Assembly (NCBI GenBank): GCA_031291755.1
Contig: JARLIK010000019.1
Coordinates: 1-64,000, forward strand
Direction: 5' to 3'
Source: Acidocella sp.
GTDB lineage: Bacteria > Pseudomonadota > Alphaproteobacteria > Acetobacterales > Acetobacteraceae
DNA: 64,000 nucleotides
Of the stretch, positions 54,101 to 64,000 are shown piece after piece. The notes below the pieces were generated by a model, which was not told where the DNA came from, did not search any database, and saw only the letters and a list, made by a program, of their open reading frames with translations. Both the position numbers and the translations under genes were made by a program. Each line of letters starts with the position of its first letter. Position 1 is the first letter of the stretch.

Positions 54101-54330
54101 GCGGCTTATTAAAATTCGACCTATGGGCTGCAATCGGTAAACCAAACCCCCATGCCGATGCAATCGCGGAGGCCGAGCAACGCCGCCTTGATACTGAATA
54201 CGAACGCGCTGAACGCGAGGCAATTATAAACGAGCCGACCCTACCCCCGGCGGGCAGCGAGGCTCGCCGTATCATTGATCTAAACCATGAGCGTATGATT
54301 AGGGGACTACTAAAAGCAGTCAGGAAGTAA
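54097..54330 (+). CDS. Hypothetical small protein, coupled to the DUF3987 gene
   Basis: About 77 residues, Glu/Arg-rich helices (AEAEQRRLDTEYERAEREAI), cytoplasmic, no known domain. The ATG at 54097 overlaps the previous stop (ATGA), which decides the start over an upstream ATG at 54082. Likely the last gene of the replication module. Confidence 0.65.
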   Translation: MSGLLKFDLWAAIGKPNPHADAIAEAEQRRLDTEYERAEREAIINEPTLPPAGSEARRIIDLNHERMIRGLLKAVRK

Positions 54331-54361
54331 TCGTTATTTAATGACGTAACGTTAGTTTTTC

Positions 54362-54390
54362 TTGAATAGTCATACCAATTAGGTTACGAT
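54362..54390 (+). promoter_or_regulatory. Possible promoter for a leaderless transcript of the RHH gene
   Basis: TTGAAT (54362-54367) and TACGAT (54385-54390) are separated by 17 bp, a sigma-70-like spacing. The ATG of the RHH gene starts only 6 bp after the -10 element, so translation would be leaderless or nearly so. The match is moderate and the start site is inferred. Confidence 0.4.
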
Positions 54391-54396
54391 AAGCGC

Positions 54397-54570
54397 ATGA
54401 AGTCAGCCTGCATAAATCTCGAAGAATCGACACTCGCCGCGCTAGACGATCTGGCGCGACGCACTGGCCGAACGCGCAGCAATACAGTGCGACATATTCT
54501 CGAGACCGCCCTCGCCCGCACCAAACCGCCAGCCCCGCCTCACGATCTGCGCGACGTTTGGCCTGATTAA
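54397..54570 (+). CDS. Ribbon-helix-helix (CopG-type) protein
   Basis: A 57-residue RHH protein: an N-terminal beta strand (KSACINLEESTLAALDDLA), then RRTGRTRSNTVRHILETALA, and a short tail (PPAPPHDLRDVWPD) that is a common C-terminal feature of antitoxin-like RHH proteins. It could control the element's genes or be an antitoxin, but no toxin gene is next to it. It begins at ATG 54397 and stops 26 bp before the next gene. Confidence 0.72.
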   Translation: MKSACINLEESTLAALDDLARRTGRTRSNTVRHILETALARTKPPAPPHDLRDVWPD

Positions 54571-54596
54571 ATACCTCCCTCAAAGGATTCTTAAAA

Positions 54597-55091
54597 ATGC
54601 CCGTATCCCCTGAAATTGACCCCGTAACCGAAGCCCATAATCGGGCTGAGATTATCGCCATCGAACGTGACCAGCGGGCACGGCAATTTGCGCTTGAACC
54701 GCTAGCATCAATCGAGAATCGGAAGGCAGCACTCGAGCAAGAGCGCCGCAGTTGGCCTGCCGCAGAAAAGCAAAAGCTGCTTGATGCTGGATACCGCGGA
54801 GACCTTTCACCTTTGCCCCCGGACGAAAATTCTGGCCGAATTTCAACCGAAGTACGTGAGCGACGCGCAACCATTACTGAGCACAAACACGGAGACCCCC
54901 GGACCTGGATGAACCAATTTATGCCGCCGCTCATACAGAGAGTTATTGCGTTCCGTGAACCGGGCCAAGATATTTTGGATTGGAACGCGGATTGTTGCGA
55001 TCGACATTATAATCTTGTGACATTCGGTTCAATTCACCGGCCTACTCAAGCCGAGGTTGATGCAGCCTGGAAAAAGGTAAACGGTAAGTGA
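54597..55091 (+). CDS. Hypothetical protein of the integrated element
   Basis: A 164-residue hydrophilic, Glu/Arg-rich protein with a predicted long helical stretch (ARQFALEPLASIENRKAALEQ). AAAGGA lies 12 bp before the ATG. No domain is recognised; it is compatible with a phage/plasmid-type accessory protein. Its stop is overlapped by the GTG of the next gene (GTGA). Confidence 0.7.
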   Translation: MPVSPEIDPVTEAHNRAEIIAIERDQRARQFALEPLASIENRKAALEQERRSWPAAEKQKLLDAGYRGDLSPLPPDENSGRISTEVRERRATITEHKHGDPRTWMNQFMPPLIQRVIAFREPGQDILDWNADCCDRHYNLVTFGSIHRPTQAEVDAAWKKVNGK

Positions 55092-55576
55092 ACCCTGAAA
55101 CTACTGGCCGCCAACAGGCCGGGCGCTTCACTCCCGGCATATCGGGCAACCCACAGGGCCGCCCGCCTGGTGCACGTCACCGTGTCACCGTGCTGGCCGA
55201 AAAACTAATGGCAGATGATGCTGAAAATGTCGTTAAATCCGTAATTAAGGCCGCGAACAATGGCGACATGGTAGCCGCCCGGCTGGTGCTGGACCGCATT
55301 GCACCTCCAAGAAAAGGTAGTTTTGTTACCCTGAGCTTGCCGAAGATCACCGATGCCAGTGACGTGTTGGACGCTTTGGCAGCGATCACCGCCGCCGCGT
55401 CATCCGGTGAAATCACCATGGAGGAAGCCGCCTGCCTGGCTGGGCTGGTTGAGGGCCAGCGCCGGGCGATTGAAACAAGCGACCTTGAAGCCCGAATTAT
55501 TGCGCTGGAAAGCCGCCTGAGCGGCGATGGCGGGGATGATGACGACATCCCGTTAATCAACGGCAACGGCTTTTGA
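55088..55576 (+). CDS. DUF5681-containing protein (phage/plasmid-type)
   Basis: A 162-residue protein with the N-terminal DUF5681 signature QAGRFTPGISGNPQGRPPGARH, a motif often found in phage- and element-encoded DNA-binding or packaging-like proteins, followed by helical VLAEKLMADDAENVVKSVIKAA. The remainder (ITMEEAACLAGLVEGQRRAIE) recurs in small terminase-like proteins of alphaproteobacterial elements, so a packaging link is possible but not shown. GTG start overlapping the previous stop. Confidence 0.75.
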   Translation: MNPETTGRQQAGRFTPGISGNPQGRPPGARHRVTVLAEKLMADDAENVVKSVIKAANNGDMVAARLVLDRIAPPRKGSFVTLSLPKITDASDVLDALAAITAAASSGEITMEEAACLAGLVEGQRRAIETSDLEARIIALESRLSGDGGDDDDIPLINGNGF

Positions 55577-55797
55577 ACACGAATCTCCGCCGCCTGGCTG
55601 CCCTAGAGCGCCGGGCTGACCGCCTCTACAGTGACGATGACGGCGCCGATGAAAACGCGGAAAACTGCTTCACTATCCAATGGGGGCCGGGAGACAGTTA
55701 CACTCGCCTGCACGGCGAAAGCGGGGAAGAACTCATTTTGAGAGCGCGGCGCAGTCACCGGGCTGCAAAGCGTTCTGATGCAGGGGGAGGACGGTGA
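55573..55797 (+). CDS. Hypothetical small protein with TTG start
   Basis: A 74-residue protein (RRLAALERRADRLYSDDDGADEN ... RARRSHRAAKRSDAGGGR) with an Arg-rich helix first and an acidic middle. The TTG at 55573 overlaps the previous stop (TTGA). Unknown role. Confidence 0.6.
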   Translation: MNTNLRRLAALERRADRLYSDDDGADENAENCFTIQWGPGDSYTRLHGESGEELILRARRSHRAAKRSDAGGGR

Positions 55798-55937
55798 GGG
55801 CTTTCCTCCCCCTGGTGGCAATGATGCGCCGTCTGAGAGCCTGGTGGCTTCATAGACTGGCGGTAAGGCAAGTTGAACGTGACTGCAGGGCTATTCTCGA
55901 AACCTATCGGAGGGCACGGGAAGCCCCGCCAGAGTGA
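55794..55937 (+). CDS. Hypothetical 47-residue Arg-rich protein
   Basis: The last gene of the chain. GTG 55794 overlaps the previous stop (GTGA). The product is basic and partly hydrophobic (RAFLPLVAMMRRLRAWWLHR), followed by a helix (QVERDCRAILETYRRAREA). Too short for family assignment; the regular overlaps support that it is real. A terminator follows within 50 bp. Confidence 0.55.
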   Translation: MRAFLPLVAMMRRLRAWWLHRLAVRQVERDCRAILETYRRAREAPPE

Positions 55938-55983
55938 ATCTCTGACACCATAAATAGCCGACAGCCCTTTACTCTGCTGCCAG

Positions 55984-56007
55984 CCCGGCCATTGTGCCGG
56001 GTTTTTA
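55984..56007 (+). terminator. Terminator at the end of the element's gene chain
   Basis: CCCGGC-CATTGT-GCCGGG followed by TTTTTATTT. Perfect 6-bp GC stem with a 6-nt loop, placed about 45 bp after the last small gene. Confidence 0.8.
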
Positions 56008-56017
56008 TTTGGGCATG

Positions 56018-56047
56018 GATTAGCAACTTTAGCAGGATTAGCAGGGG
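56018..56047 (-). repeat. TTGCTAAAG-type repeat cluster, right end (inverted)
   Basis: GATTAGCAACTTTAGCAGG and a further TTAGCAGGGG: the reverse complement matches the left-end cluster over 16 bases without mismatch. It lies between the element's terminator and the right att repeat. Confidence 0.6.
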
Positions 56048-56335
56048 TGGACCCTCGCGTACGCGGAAAAACAAAATGAAATTAGGTAAGTATTACTTAC
56101 TTATTTTATTTATTGTAAGTATATCCTGTCATAAAATAGACGATTAAGATTGTTGTAGGTTAAAAGCCAAACAAACGATAGCACTGATGGCAAGAAAACC
56201 GGCAATGCCGAGGGGCCGCAAGGTAGGTGTCCGCCACAATCCGCCCTAACCCACAACATGAGTGTAGCCAGATAGGTGTTACCATAGTTTTTATGGCTTT
56301 CGAAAGTTGCAGTATAAATCACCAACAATCAAAAA

Positions 56336-56429
<94 letters not shown>

Positions 56430-56600
56430 TGGGTGGGATATTCCCAACTCGTCCGGCGGCTTATAGGCAAGCGGGATGCGCGGGGCAACTGCCTGAAATG
56501 CCTTGACAGGGCAGGTGGCCGGGTTATAACCCGCCACTTCCACGGCCTGGGGTCTCTCCTTGGCCGTGCTTATTTTTATGAGTCAGATTGGATTGGGTTC

Positions 56601-56915
56601 ATGTTCGCAGTCATCCGCACCGGCGGCAAGCAATATCGCGTTACACCAGACGCGATTCTGAAGGTTGAGAAGCTGGAGGCTGAGGCCGGCAGCACAGTCA
56701 CCTTTACAGACGTGTTGGCCGTTGGCGGCGAAGGCGGCTTGAAGCTGGGCGCTCCAGTGCTGGCTGGTGCCTCGGTCACCGCTACCGTCATTGCTCAGGA
56801 CCGTCTGGCCAAGGTTATTATTTTCAAAAAGCGCCGCCGGCAGAACAGCCGCCGCAAAAACGGCCACCGCCAGTGCGTGACCGTTCTGCGCGTTTCCGCG
56901 ATTAATGCGGCTTAA
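56601..56915 (+). CDS. rplU: Ribosomal protein L21 (bL21)
   Basis: A 104-residue large-subunit ribosomal protein. [20 protein letters not shown] is the universal N-terminus, and the end [21 protein letters not shown] followed by [11 protein letters not shown] is diagnostic. The ATG at 56601 is certain by homology. Immediately followed by rpmA (11-bp gap), the standard order. Confidence 0.97.
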   Translation: MFAVIRTGGKQYRVTPDAILKVEKLEAEAGSTVTFTDVLAVGGEGGLKLGAPVLAGASVTATVIAQDRLAKVIIFKKRRRQNSRRKNGHRQCVTVLRVSAINAA

Positions 56916-56926
56916 GGAGCAGATAC

Positions 56927-57196
56927 ATGGCACATAAAAAAGCTGGTGGTTCGTCACGTAACGGCCGCGATACCGCAGGCCGCCGCCTTGGTGTGAAGAA
57001 ATCTGGCGGCCAGGACGTGGTTGCCGGCAACATTATCATTCGTCAGCGCGGTACCAAGGTGAAGCCGGGCATCAATGTTGGCCTGGGCAAGGACCACACC
57101 ATTTTCGCGCTCGTTGAGGGCAAGGTGCTGTTTGAGCGCAAGTCCGATGACCGGGTGCATGTTTCCGTGACCCCTGTTAAAATAGCCGCTGAATAA
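56927..57196 (+). CDS. rpmA: Ribosomal protein L27 (bL27)
   Basis: An 89-residue protein starting [20 protein letters not shown], the invariant L27 N-terminus, and containing [35 protein letters not shown] lies before the ATG. A strong terminator follows, so rplU-rpmA form their own operon. Confidence 0.97.
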   Translation: MAHKKAGGSSRNGRDTAGRRLGVKKSGGQDVVAGNIIIRQRGTKVKPGINVGLGKDHTIFALVEGKVLFERKSDDRVHVSVTPVKIAAE

Positions 57197-57214
57197 GCTG
57201 GCCTGACCCCACCC

Positions 57215-57246
57215 AAAAAGGCCGGCACTTGCCGGCCTTTTTTGTT
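57215..57246 (+). terminator. Terminator after rplU-rpmA
   Basis: AAAAAGGCCGGC-ACTT-GCCGGCCTTTTTT: a perfect long stem with flanking A and T runs, working in both directions. It separates the ribosomal genes from obgE. Confidence 0.92.
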
Positions 57247-57262
57247 TGGGGCGGAGGATTAA

Positions 57263-59375
<2,113 letters not shown>

Positions 59376-59379
<4 letters not shown>

Positions 59380-60485
59380 TAAGTCAGCACGGTCCTGATC
59401 GAACTGCCGGAGCGGAGTAATTCAAACCCCTCGTTGATTTTCTCAAATGGCAATACATGGGTGATCAGATCATCGATGTTGATCTTGCCGTCCATATACC
59501 AATCGACGATTTTCGGCACATCGGTACGGCCGCGGGCACCGCCAAAGGCCGTGCCTTTCCAGGTGCGCCCTGTGACCAATTGGAATGGGCGTGTGGCGAT
59601 TTCCTGCCCGGCACCAGCAACCCCGATGATGATGGAGGTGCCCCAGCCGCGATGGCAACATTCCAGTGCTTGCCTCATGAGTTTTACATTGCCGATACAC
59701 TCGAAGCTGAAATCGGCACCGCCATCGGTGAGGTTGACCAGGTAGGGAACCAGATCCTCGCCGATCTCATTCGGGTTGACGAAATGCGTCAGCCCAAATT
59801 TTTCCGCGATGGCTTTGCGGTTGTTGTTGATATCCACGCCAATAATCATGTTGGCACCGGCAATACGCGCACCCTGAATGACATTCAGCCCGATGCCACC
59901 AAGGCCAAACACCACCACATTATCACCCACCTGCACCTTGGCGGTGTTGATGACCGCGCCGATGCCGGTGGTGACACCGCAGCCGATATAACAAATTTTA
60001 TCGAACGGTGCGTCTTCGCGGACTTTGGCTAACGCGATTTCTGGTAGCACCGTGAAATTGGCGAAGGTGGAGCAGCCCATATAATGCATCACCGGTTCGC
60101 CCTCGCAGGAAAAACGCGAGGTTCCATCCGGCATCACGCCCTTGCGTTGGGTGGCGCGAATCGCGGTGCAGAGGTTGGTTTTGCGGGAGGTGCAGGATTT
60201 ACAGTTGCGGCATTCGGGCGTGTAGAGCGGGATCACGTGATCGCCTGGCTTGAGCGTGGTGACACCAGCGCCAACTTCCACCACAATCCCGGCCCCTTCA
60301 TGGCCGAGAATAGCGGGGAACAACCCTTCCGGGTCAGCGCCGGAGAGCGTGTATTCATCGGTATGGCATATGCCGGTGGCCTTGATTTCCACTAAAACCT
60401 CGCCAGCTTTCGGGCCGGCGATGTCAACGGTTTCAAGTGACAATATCTTGCCCGGGGCGCGGGCAACGGCGGCTCGTGTCTGCAT
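59376..60485 (-). CDS. S-(hydroxymethyl)glutathione dehydrogenase / class III alcohol dehydrogenase
   Basis: Glutathione-dependent formaldehyde dehydrogenase (also S-nitrosoglutathione reductase), about 369 residues. Zinc ligands: catalytic Cys in ATGICHTDEYTLSG and LGHEGAGIVVEVG, structural CRNCKSCTSRKTNLC. The Rossmann motif is VVFGLGGIGLNVIQGARIAGA, with IIGVDINNNRK next, and the end LRSGSSIRTVLTY is typical. ATG 60485, with GAGGGA about 7 bp upstream, is preferred to the TTG at 60488. It detoxifies formaldehyde. Confidence 0.95.
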
Positions 60486-60489
60486 CAAT

Positions 60490-61365
60490 CTATCCCTCTT
60501 TGAAGGCGCTCGATGGATAACCTTGGGCGTAAAGCAGCGATGTTAAGTCAGTGTGCTCAATTTTATTCAGCACTTCCTCGGCCACCACCGGCTTGGCGTA
60601 ATAGGCGATGCCGAGACCGGCTTCTTTCAGCATCGGCAGGTCATTGGCGCCGTCGCCCACCGCCAGTGTGGCGGAGAGTTTGATGCCGCGTTTTTCAGCA
60701 AGTTCTGTAAGGGCAGCGACCTTGGCATCCTTGCCCAAAATCGGCTCGGCGACTTCGCCAGTGAGGTGCGAGCCGTTATCCAGCAGCGTATTGGCGCGGT
60801 GAATATCAAAACCCAGTTCTGCTGCCACCCGGGCGGTGAAAAAGGTGAAACCACCTGAAACCAGTGCGGTGGTGGCGCCATAATTGCGCATGGTGGCGAT
60901 CAGCGTGCGGGCACCCGGGCAAAATTCGGTTTCGCGCCAGGTGCGTTCCAGCGCTGAGAGCTCCAGGCCCTTCAGCATCGCCACGCGCTCACGCAGCGCA
61001 GTCGGGAAATCCAGTTCGCCATTCATGGCACGCTTGGTAATCTCGGCGATCTTGTCTTTAATCCCGGCAAAGGCGGCGAGTTCATCAAGCGTTTCGCTGG
61101 TCACGATGGTGCTGTCCATATCGGCCAGCAGCAGCGCCTTGCGGCGGCCCCTAAAGCGGGTGATGAGCACGTCGGTCGCCTTGTGGCTCAGCACCAGCTT
61201 TAATTGCGCGATGTCAGGGAGTTTTTTGACAATGAATTCGCAACTCTGCGCGGGGGCCAGCCAGGTCAAATGCTGGCCGCCGCAGAATTCCATGGCGCGC
61301 TGGGCTTCGTTGGGGGAGAGGGACCCGGCTTGCGGGGCGGCGATGAGAATGACGATATAGGACAT
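60490..61365 (-). CDS. serB: Phosphoserine phosphatase
   Basis: Last step of serine synthesis. The 291-residue HAD enzyme has an N-terminal ACT-like domain and the catalytic motifs ADMDSTIVTSETLDELA (nucleophile Asp), ALVSGGFTFFTARVA, and VGDGANDLPMLKEAGLG. The ATG at 61365 (MSYIVILIAAPQAGS) is used; a longer frame to 61509 is only a shadow of miaA. The start codons of serB and miaA overlap back to back (CATG). Confidence 0.93.
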   Translation of the reverse strand: MSYIVILIAAPQAGSLSPNEAQRAMEFCGGQHLTWLAPAQSCEFIVKKLPDIAQLKLVLSHKATDVLITRFRGRRKALLLADMDSTIVTSETLDELAAFAGIKDKIAEITKRAMNGELDFPTALRERVAMLKGLELSALERTWRETEFCPGARTLIATMRNYGATTALVSGGFTFFTARVAAELGFDIHRANTLLDNGSHLTGEVAEPILGKDAKVAALTELAEKRGIKLSATLAVGDGANDLPMLKEAGLGIAYYAKPVVAEEVLNKIEHTDLTSLLYAQGYPSSAFKEG

Positions 61366-62344
61366 GATGCAGACTGGTAGGACAGAGGGGCACGGCGGCG
61401 CAAGGCGCAGGCTGGTGATTGTGGCAGGGCCCACCGCCAGCGGGAAATCTGCGCTGGCTTTGGCGCTGGCCCAGAATCTGGCTGGTACCGTGATCAATGC
61501 CGATGCCATGCAATGCTACCGGGAGCTTCGTATCCTTACTGCCAGGCCCAGCTTTGCCGATGAGGCGGTGGTGCCGCATGCGCTCTACGGCGTGCGGGCC
61601 GCCGCCGAACCCGCCAACGCGGCCTGGTGGCGGGAGGCAGCCTTGGCAGTGATGGGCACCGCCAGCATGCCGATTTTATGCGGCGGGACGGGCATGTATT
61701 TGGCGGCTTTGCTAAATGGCATCGCCGAAGTGCCGGAAATACCCCCCGCCGCCCGTGAGGAAGCCCGCCGCTTGGTGGCCGAAATCGGTGCTCCCGCTTT
61801 GCACGCCAGGCTGATGGCGGTGGACCCGCAGACGGCCAGCAAATTATTTGCAGCGGACTCCCAGCGCATTGCCCGCGCCTGGGAAGTGTGGCGTGGCACT
61901 GGCCATGGGCTCTCCTACTGGCAAACCCAGCCCACCGAGAAGCTCACCGGCTGGGATGTGCGGATGATTTTGCTCGACCCGCCACGGCCCGATTTGAAAA
62001 CCGCTATCGAGACACGCTTTGCCGCCATGCTGGAAATGGGCGCTATCGAAGAGGTCAAGGATTTGCTGGCATTGGGGTTAGACCCCGCTTTGCCGTTGCT
62101 GAGGGCGCATGGCGTGCCTGAACTCGGGGCGTTTTTGCGCGGCGAAAAAACCCTGGTGGAGGCCGCTGCTGCGGCGGTATTGGTGACTTATCAATACACC
62201 AAGCGGCAAAGCACCTGGTTCCGGCATCAGAATTTGGTGGGCAAGTCAGCCCTGCATATAATTCATGCGCGAATTGACGGTTTTGCGCAATTTTCGGAAA
62301 GTTTTATGGGGGAATTGGTTAATTTTATAATCGACAAAGGTTGA
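61364..62344 (+). CDS. miaA: tRNA dimethylallyltransferase
   Basis: Prenylates A37 of tRNAs reading UNN codons. About 326 residues: P-loop VAGPTASGKSALALALA, catalytic INADAMQCYRELRILTARP, CGGTGMYLAALLNGIAEVP and the late TYQYTKRQSTWFRHQ. ATG 61364 overlaps the serB start; ATG 61367 or GTG 61414 are alternative starts that leave the P-loop intact. ilvB follows after 61 bp. Confidence 0.94.
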   Translation: MMQTGRTEGHGGARRRLVIVAGPTASGKSALALALAQNLAGTVINADAMQCYRELRILTARPSFADEAVVPHALYGVRAAAEPANAAWWREAALAVMGTASMPILCGGTGMYLAALLNGIAEVPEIPPAAREEARRLVAEIGAPALHARLMAVDPQTASKLFAADSQRIARAWEVWRGTGHGLSYWQTQPTEKLTGWDVRMILLDPPRPDLKTAIETRFAAMLEMGAIEEVKDLLALGLDPALPLLRAHGVPELGAFLRGEKTLVEAAAAAVLVTYQYTKRQSTWFRHQNLVGKSALHIIHARIDGFAQFSESFMGELVNFIIDKG

Positions 62345-62405
62345 CGTGCTGCACCGCACCCCTTAATGGCGGACCTTCCGATTAACGAAAGCGGCGGAAA
62401 CTCAT

Positions 62406-64000
62406 ATGGACGGCTCGATCAAGACCACTGAGATCATGAAATCAGGCGCCGAAGCCTTGTTGCGGGCCCTGAAGGACCAGGGAGTCGATGTGATTTTCGG
62501 CTATCCCGGTGGGGCCGTGCTGCCAATTTACGATGCGATTTTCCAGCAAAACGCCATCCGCCATATTCTGGTGCGTCATGAACAAGCAGCGGTGCATGCT
62601 GCCGAGGGCTATGCCCGTTCCACCGGCAAGGTGGGCGTGGTGCTGGTCACCTCCGGCCCTGGTGCCACCAATGCCGTCACCGGCCTGGTGGATGCGCTGA
62701 TGGACAGCATCCCCATCGTTTGCCTGACCGGTCAGGTGCCGACGCATCTGATCGGCAATGACGCGTTCCAGGAAGCCGACACTACCGGCATCACCCGCCA
62801 GGCGACCAAGCATAATTACCTCGTGAAACGCTCGGAAGATCTCTCCCGCGTGGTGCATGAGGCGTTTCATGTGGCCAAAACTGGCCGCCCCGGCCCGGTG
62901 CTGATTGATCTGCCGAAAGATATTCTGATCAACCCGGCGCCCTACGCTGAACCAAATGGCTTGCCGCACCGCAGTTACCGGCCGCGCACCGCGCCGGATG
63001 CCCGCAAGGTGGCGGAAGCGGTGGCGCTGATGAAGCGTGCCGAGCGGCCGATTGTGTATTCCGGCGGCGGCGTGATCAATGCTGGCCCGGAAGCGGCGAA
63101 GCTGCTGATGGAATTTGTGCGCCTCACCGGATTTCCCTGCACCTCGACCCTGATGGGCCTGGGCGCGTACCCCGCATCCGACCCGCAATTTTTGGGCATG
63201 CTGGGTATGCACGGTACCTACGAAGCGAACATGGTGATGCATGGTTGCGACGTGATGCTGAACATGGGTGCGCGGTTTGATGACCGCGTGACGGGCCGGC
63301 TGAATGCATTCAGCCCAGGTTCGAAGAAAATCCATGTCGATATCGACCCGTCCAGCATCAATAAATCGGTGGTGGTGGATGTGGCGATTGTGGGCGATGC
63401 GACTGAAACGTTACGCGCCCTGATCGCCGCCTGGAAAGCCGACACGCAAACGCAGGACCGCGAGGCGTTGGCGAAATGGTGGCAGCAGATTGATGTGTGG
63501 CGGAGTAAAAACTCGCTGCGCTTCACGCAGAACCGCGATCCTGGCAGCATCATCAAGCCGCAATACGCCATTGAACGGCTTTATAAAGCCACCCGTGGGA
63601 TTGCCAAAGATACATACGTGACCACGGAAGTTGGTCAGCACCAAATGTGGGCGGCGCAGCATTTCAAGTTTGATAAGCCAAACCGCTGGATGACTTCCGG
63701 TGGCCTGGGCACCATGGGCTATGGTCTGCCGGCGGCGATGGGTGTGCAGGTGGCGAACCCTGATGCGCTGGTGATCGACATTGCCGGCGAGGCCAGCATT
63801 TTGATGAATATTCAGGAAATGGGCACGCTGGCGCAGTACCGTTTGCCGGTGAAGATTTTCATCCTCAATAACCAATATATGGGCATGGTGCGGCAATGGC
63901 AGGAGTTGCTGCACGGTAATCGCTATTCGGAGAGCTATTCCGCGGCGCTGCCGGATTTTGTGAAGCTGGCGGAGAGTTTCCACGCTGTCGGGCTTCGCGC
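62406..64000 (+). CDS. ilvB: Acetolactate synthase large subunit, 5' part
   Basis: First enzyme of branched-chain amino acid synthesis, ThDP- and FAD-dependent; the frame runs off the window end. The N-terminus DQGVDVIFGYPGGAVLPIYD contains the conserved motif, the ThDP glutamate is in RHEQAAVHAAEGYARSTGKVG, followed by TSGPGATNAVTGLVDALMDS, GNDAFQEADTTGITR and the later GLGTMGYGLPAAMGVQVANP. ATG 62406 begins the protein. The small subunit ilvH/ilvN probably lies just outside. Confidence 0.95.
   Translation, partial: MDGSIKTTEIMKSGAEALLRALKDQGVDVIFGYPGGAVLPIYDAIFQQNAIRHILVRHEQAAVHAAEGYARSTGKVGVVLVTSGPGATNAVTGLVDALMDSIPIVCLTGQVPTHLIGNDAFQEADTTGITRQATKHNYLVKRSEDLSRVVHEAFHVAKTGRPGPVLIDLPKDILINPAPYAEPNGLPHRSYRPRTAPDARKVAEAVALMKRAERPIVYSGGGVINAGPEAAKLLMEFVRLTGFPCTSTLMGLGAYPASDPQFLGMLGMHGTYEANMVMHGCDVMLNMGARFDDRVTGRLNAFSPGSKKIHVDIDPSSINKSVVVDVAIVGDATETLRALIAAWKADTQTQDREALAKWWQQIDVWRSKNSLRFTQNRDPGSIIKPQYAIERLYKATRGIAKDTYVTTEVGQHQMWAAQHFKFDKPNRWMTSGGLGTMGYGLPAAMGVQVANPDALVIDIAGEASILMNIQEMGTLAQYRLPVKIFILNNQYMGMVRQWQELLHGNRYSESYSAALPDFVKLAESFHAVGLR

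Noticed and set aside
56110-56328. 72-codon minus-strand ORF at the right end of the element
   Set aside because: It covers the repeat and att-flanking region, has no recognisable features and no ribosome binding site.

Overview
The window reads as chromosomal DNA of a GC-rich alphaproteobacterium, most likely an acetic-acid-type bacterium (Acetobacteraceae). Supporting signs are the housekeeping orders rplU-rpmA-obgE-proB and serB/miaA/ilvB, a Hint-domain beta-repeat exoprotein, OprB-type porins, a CydDC-CydABX quinol oxidase locus and etfBA-hbd. The family assignment is inferred from gene content; no rRNA or marker gene is available to prove it.

Left part (0-8 kb) is a surface-adhesion region: the 3' end of a two-partner-secretion exoprotein with MBG/YDG repeats, its TpsB transporter, then a four-gene archaic (Csu-type) chaperone-usher pilus operon. 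From 8 to 19.5 kb lies an uptake/catabolism region: a branched-chain-amino-acid-type ABC importer whose LivM, LivG and LivF parts are one polypeptide, a quinate/shikimate dehydrogenase, two MFS permeases, an OprB-like porin and an arylamine N-acetyltransferase. From 19.6 to 26.3 kb is a complete cytochrome bd locus (cydDC, cydAB, an enlarged cydX and a coupled 32-codon ORF) with an FNR/FixK-type box upstream of cydA. An identical 14-mer, TTAGTTAGTTAAAT, occurs upstream of the dehydrogenase, upstream of the porin and upstream of cydA.

The centre (26-44 kb) holds an ArsR regulator, lipid genes (desaturase, LpxL-like acyltransferase), an SDR, a 1679-residue Hint exoprotein, two flavodoxin-like proteins, a Baeyer-Villiger-type monooxygenase, an FKBP, etfBA-hbd, an aminotransferase next to a gamma-glutamyltransferase-like lipoprotein, and an EamA exporter. 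A small TadE/TadG cluster (44.6-48.6 kb), whose last gene is frameshifted at a G-run, is bracketed by two copies of the EamA promoter region.

From 49.24 to 56.35 kb is a 7.1-kb integrated element bounded by an 18-bp direct repeat overlapping the 3' end of tRNA-Ser(CGA). It carries a tyrosine integrase, a small HTH protein, a Prim-Pol/DUF3987 replication-type module, an RHH protein and a chain of stop-start-overlapping small genes; there are no structural phage genes. To its right are the core genes rplU, rpmA, obgE, proB, a glutathione-dependent formaldehyde dehydrogenase, serB, miaA and the 5' part of ilvB.
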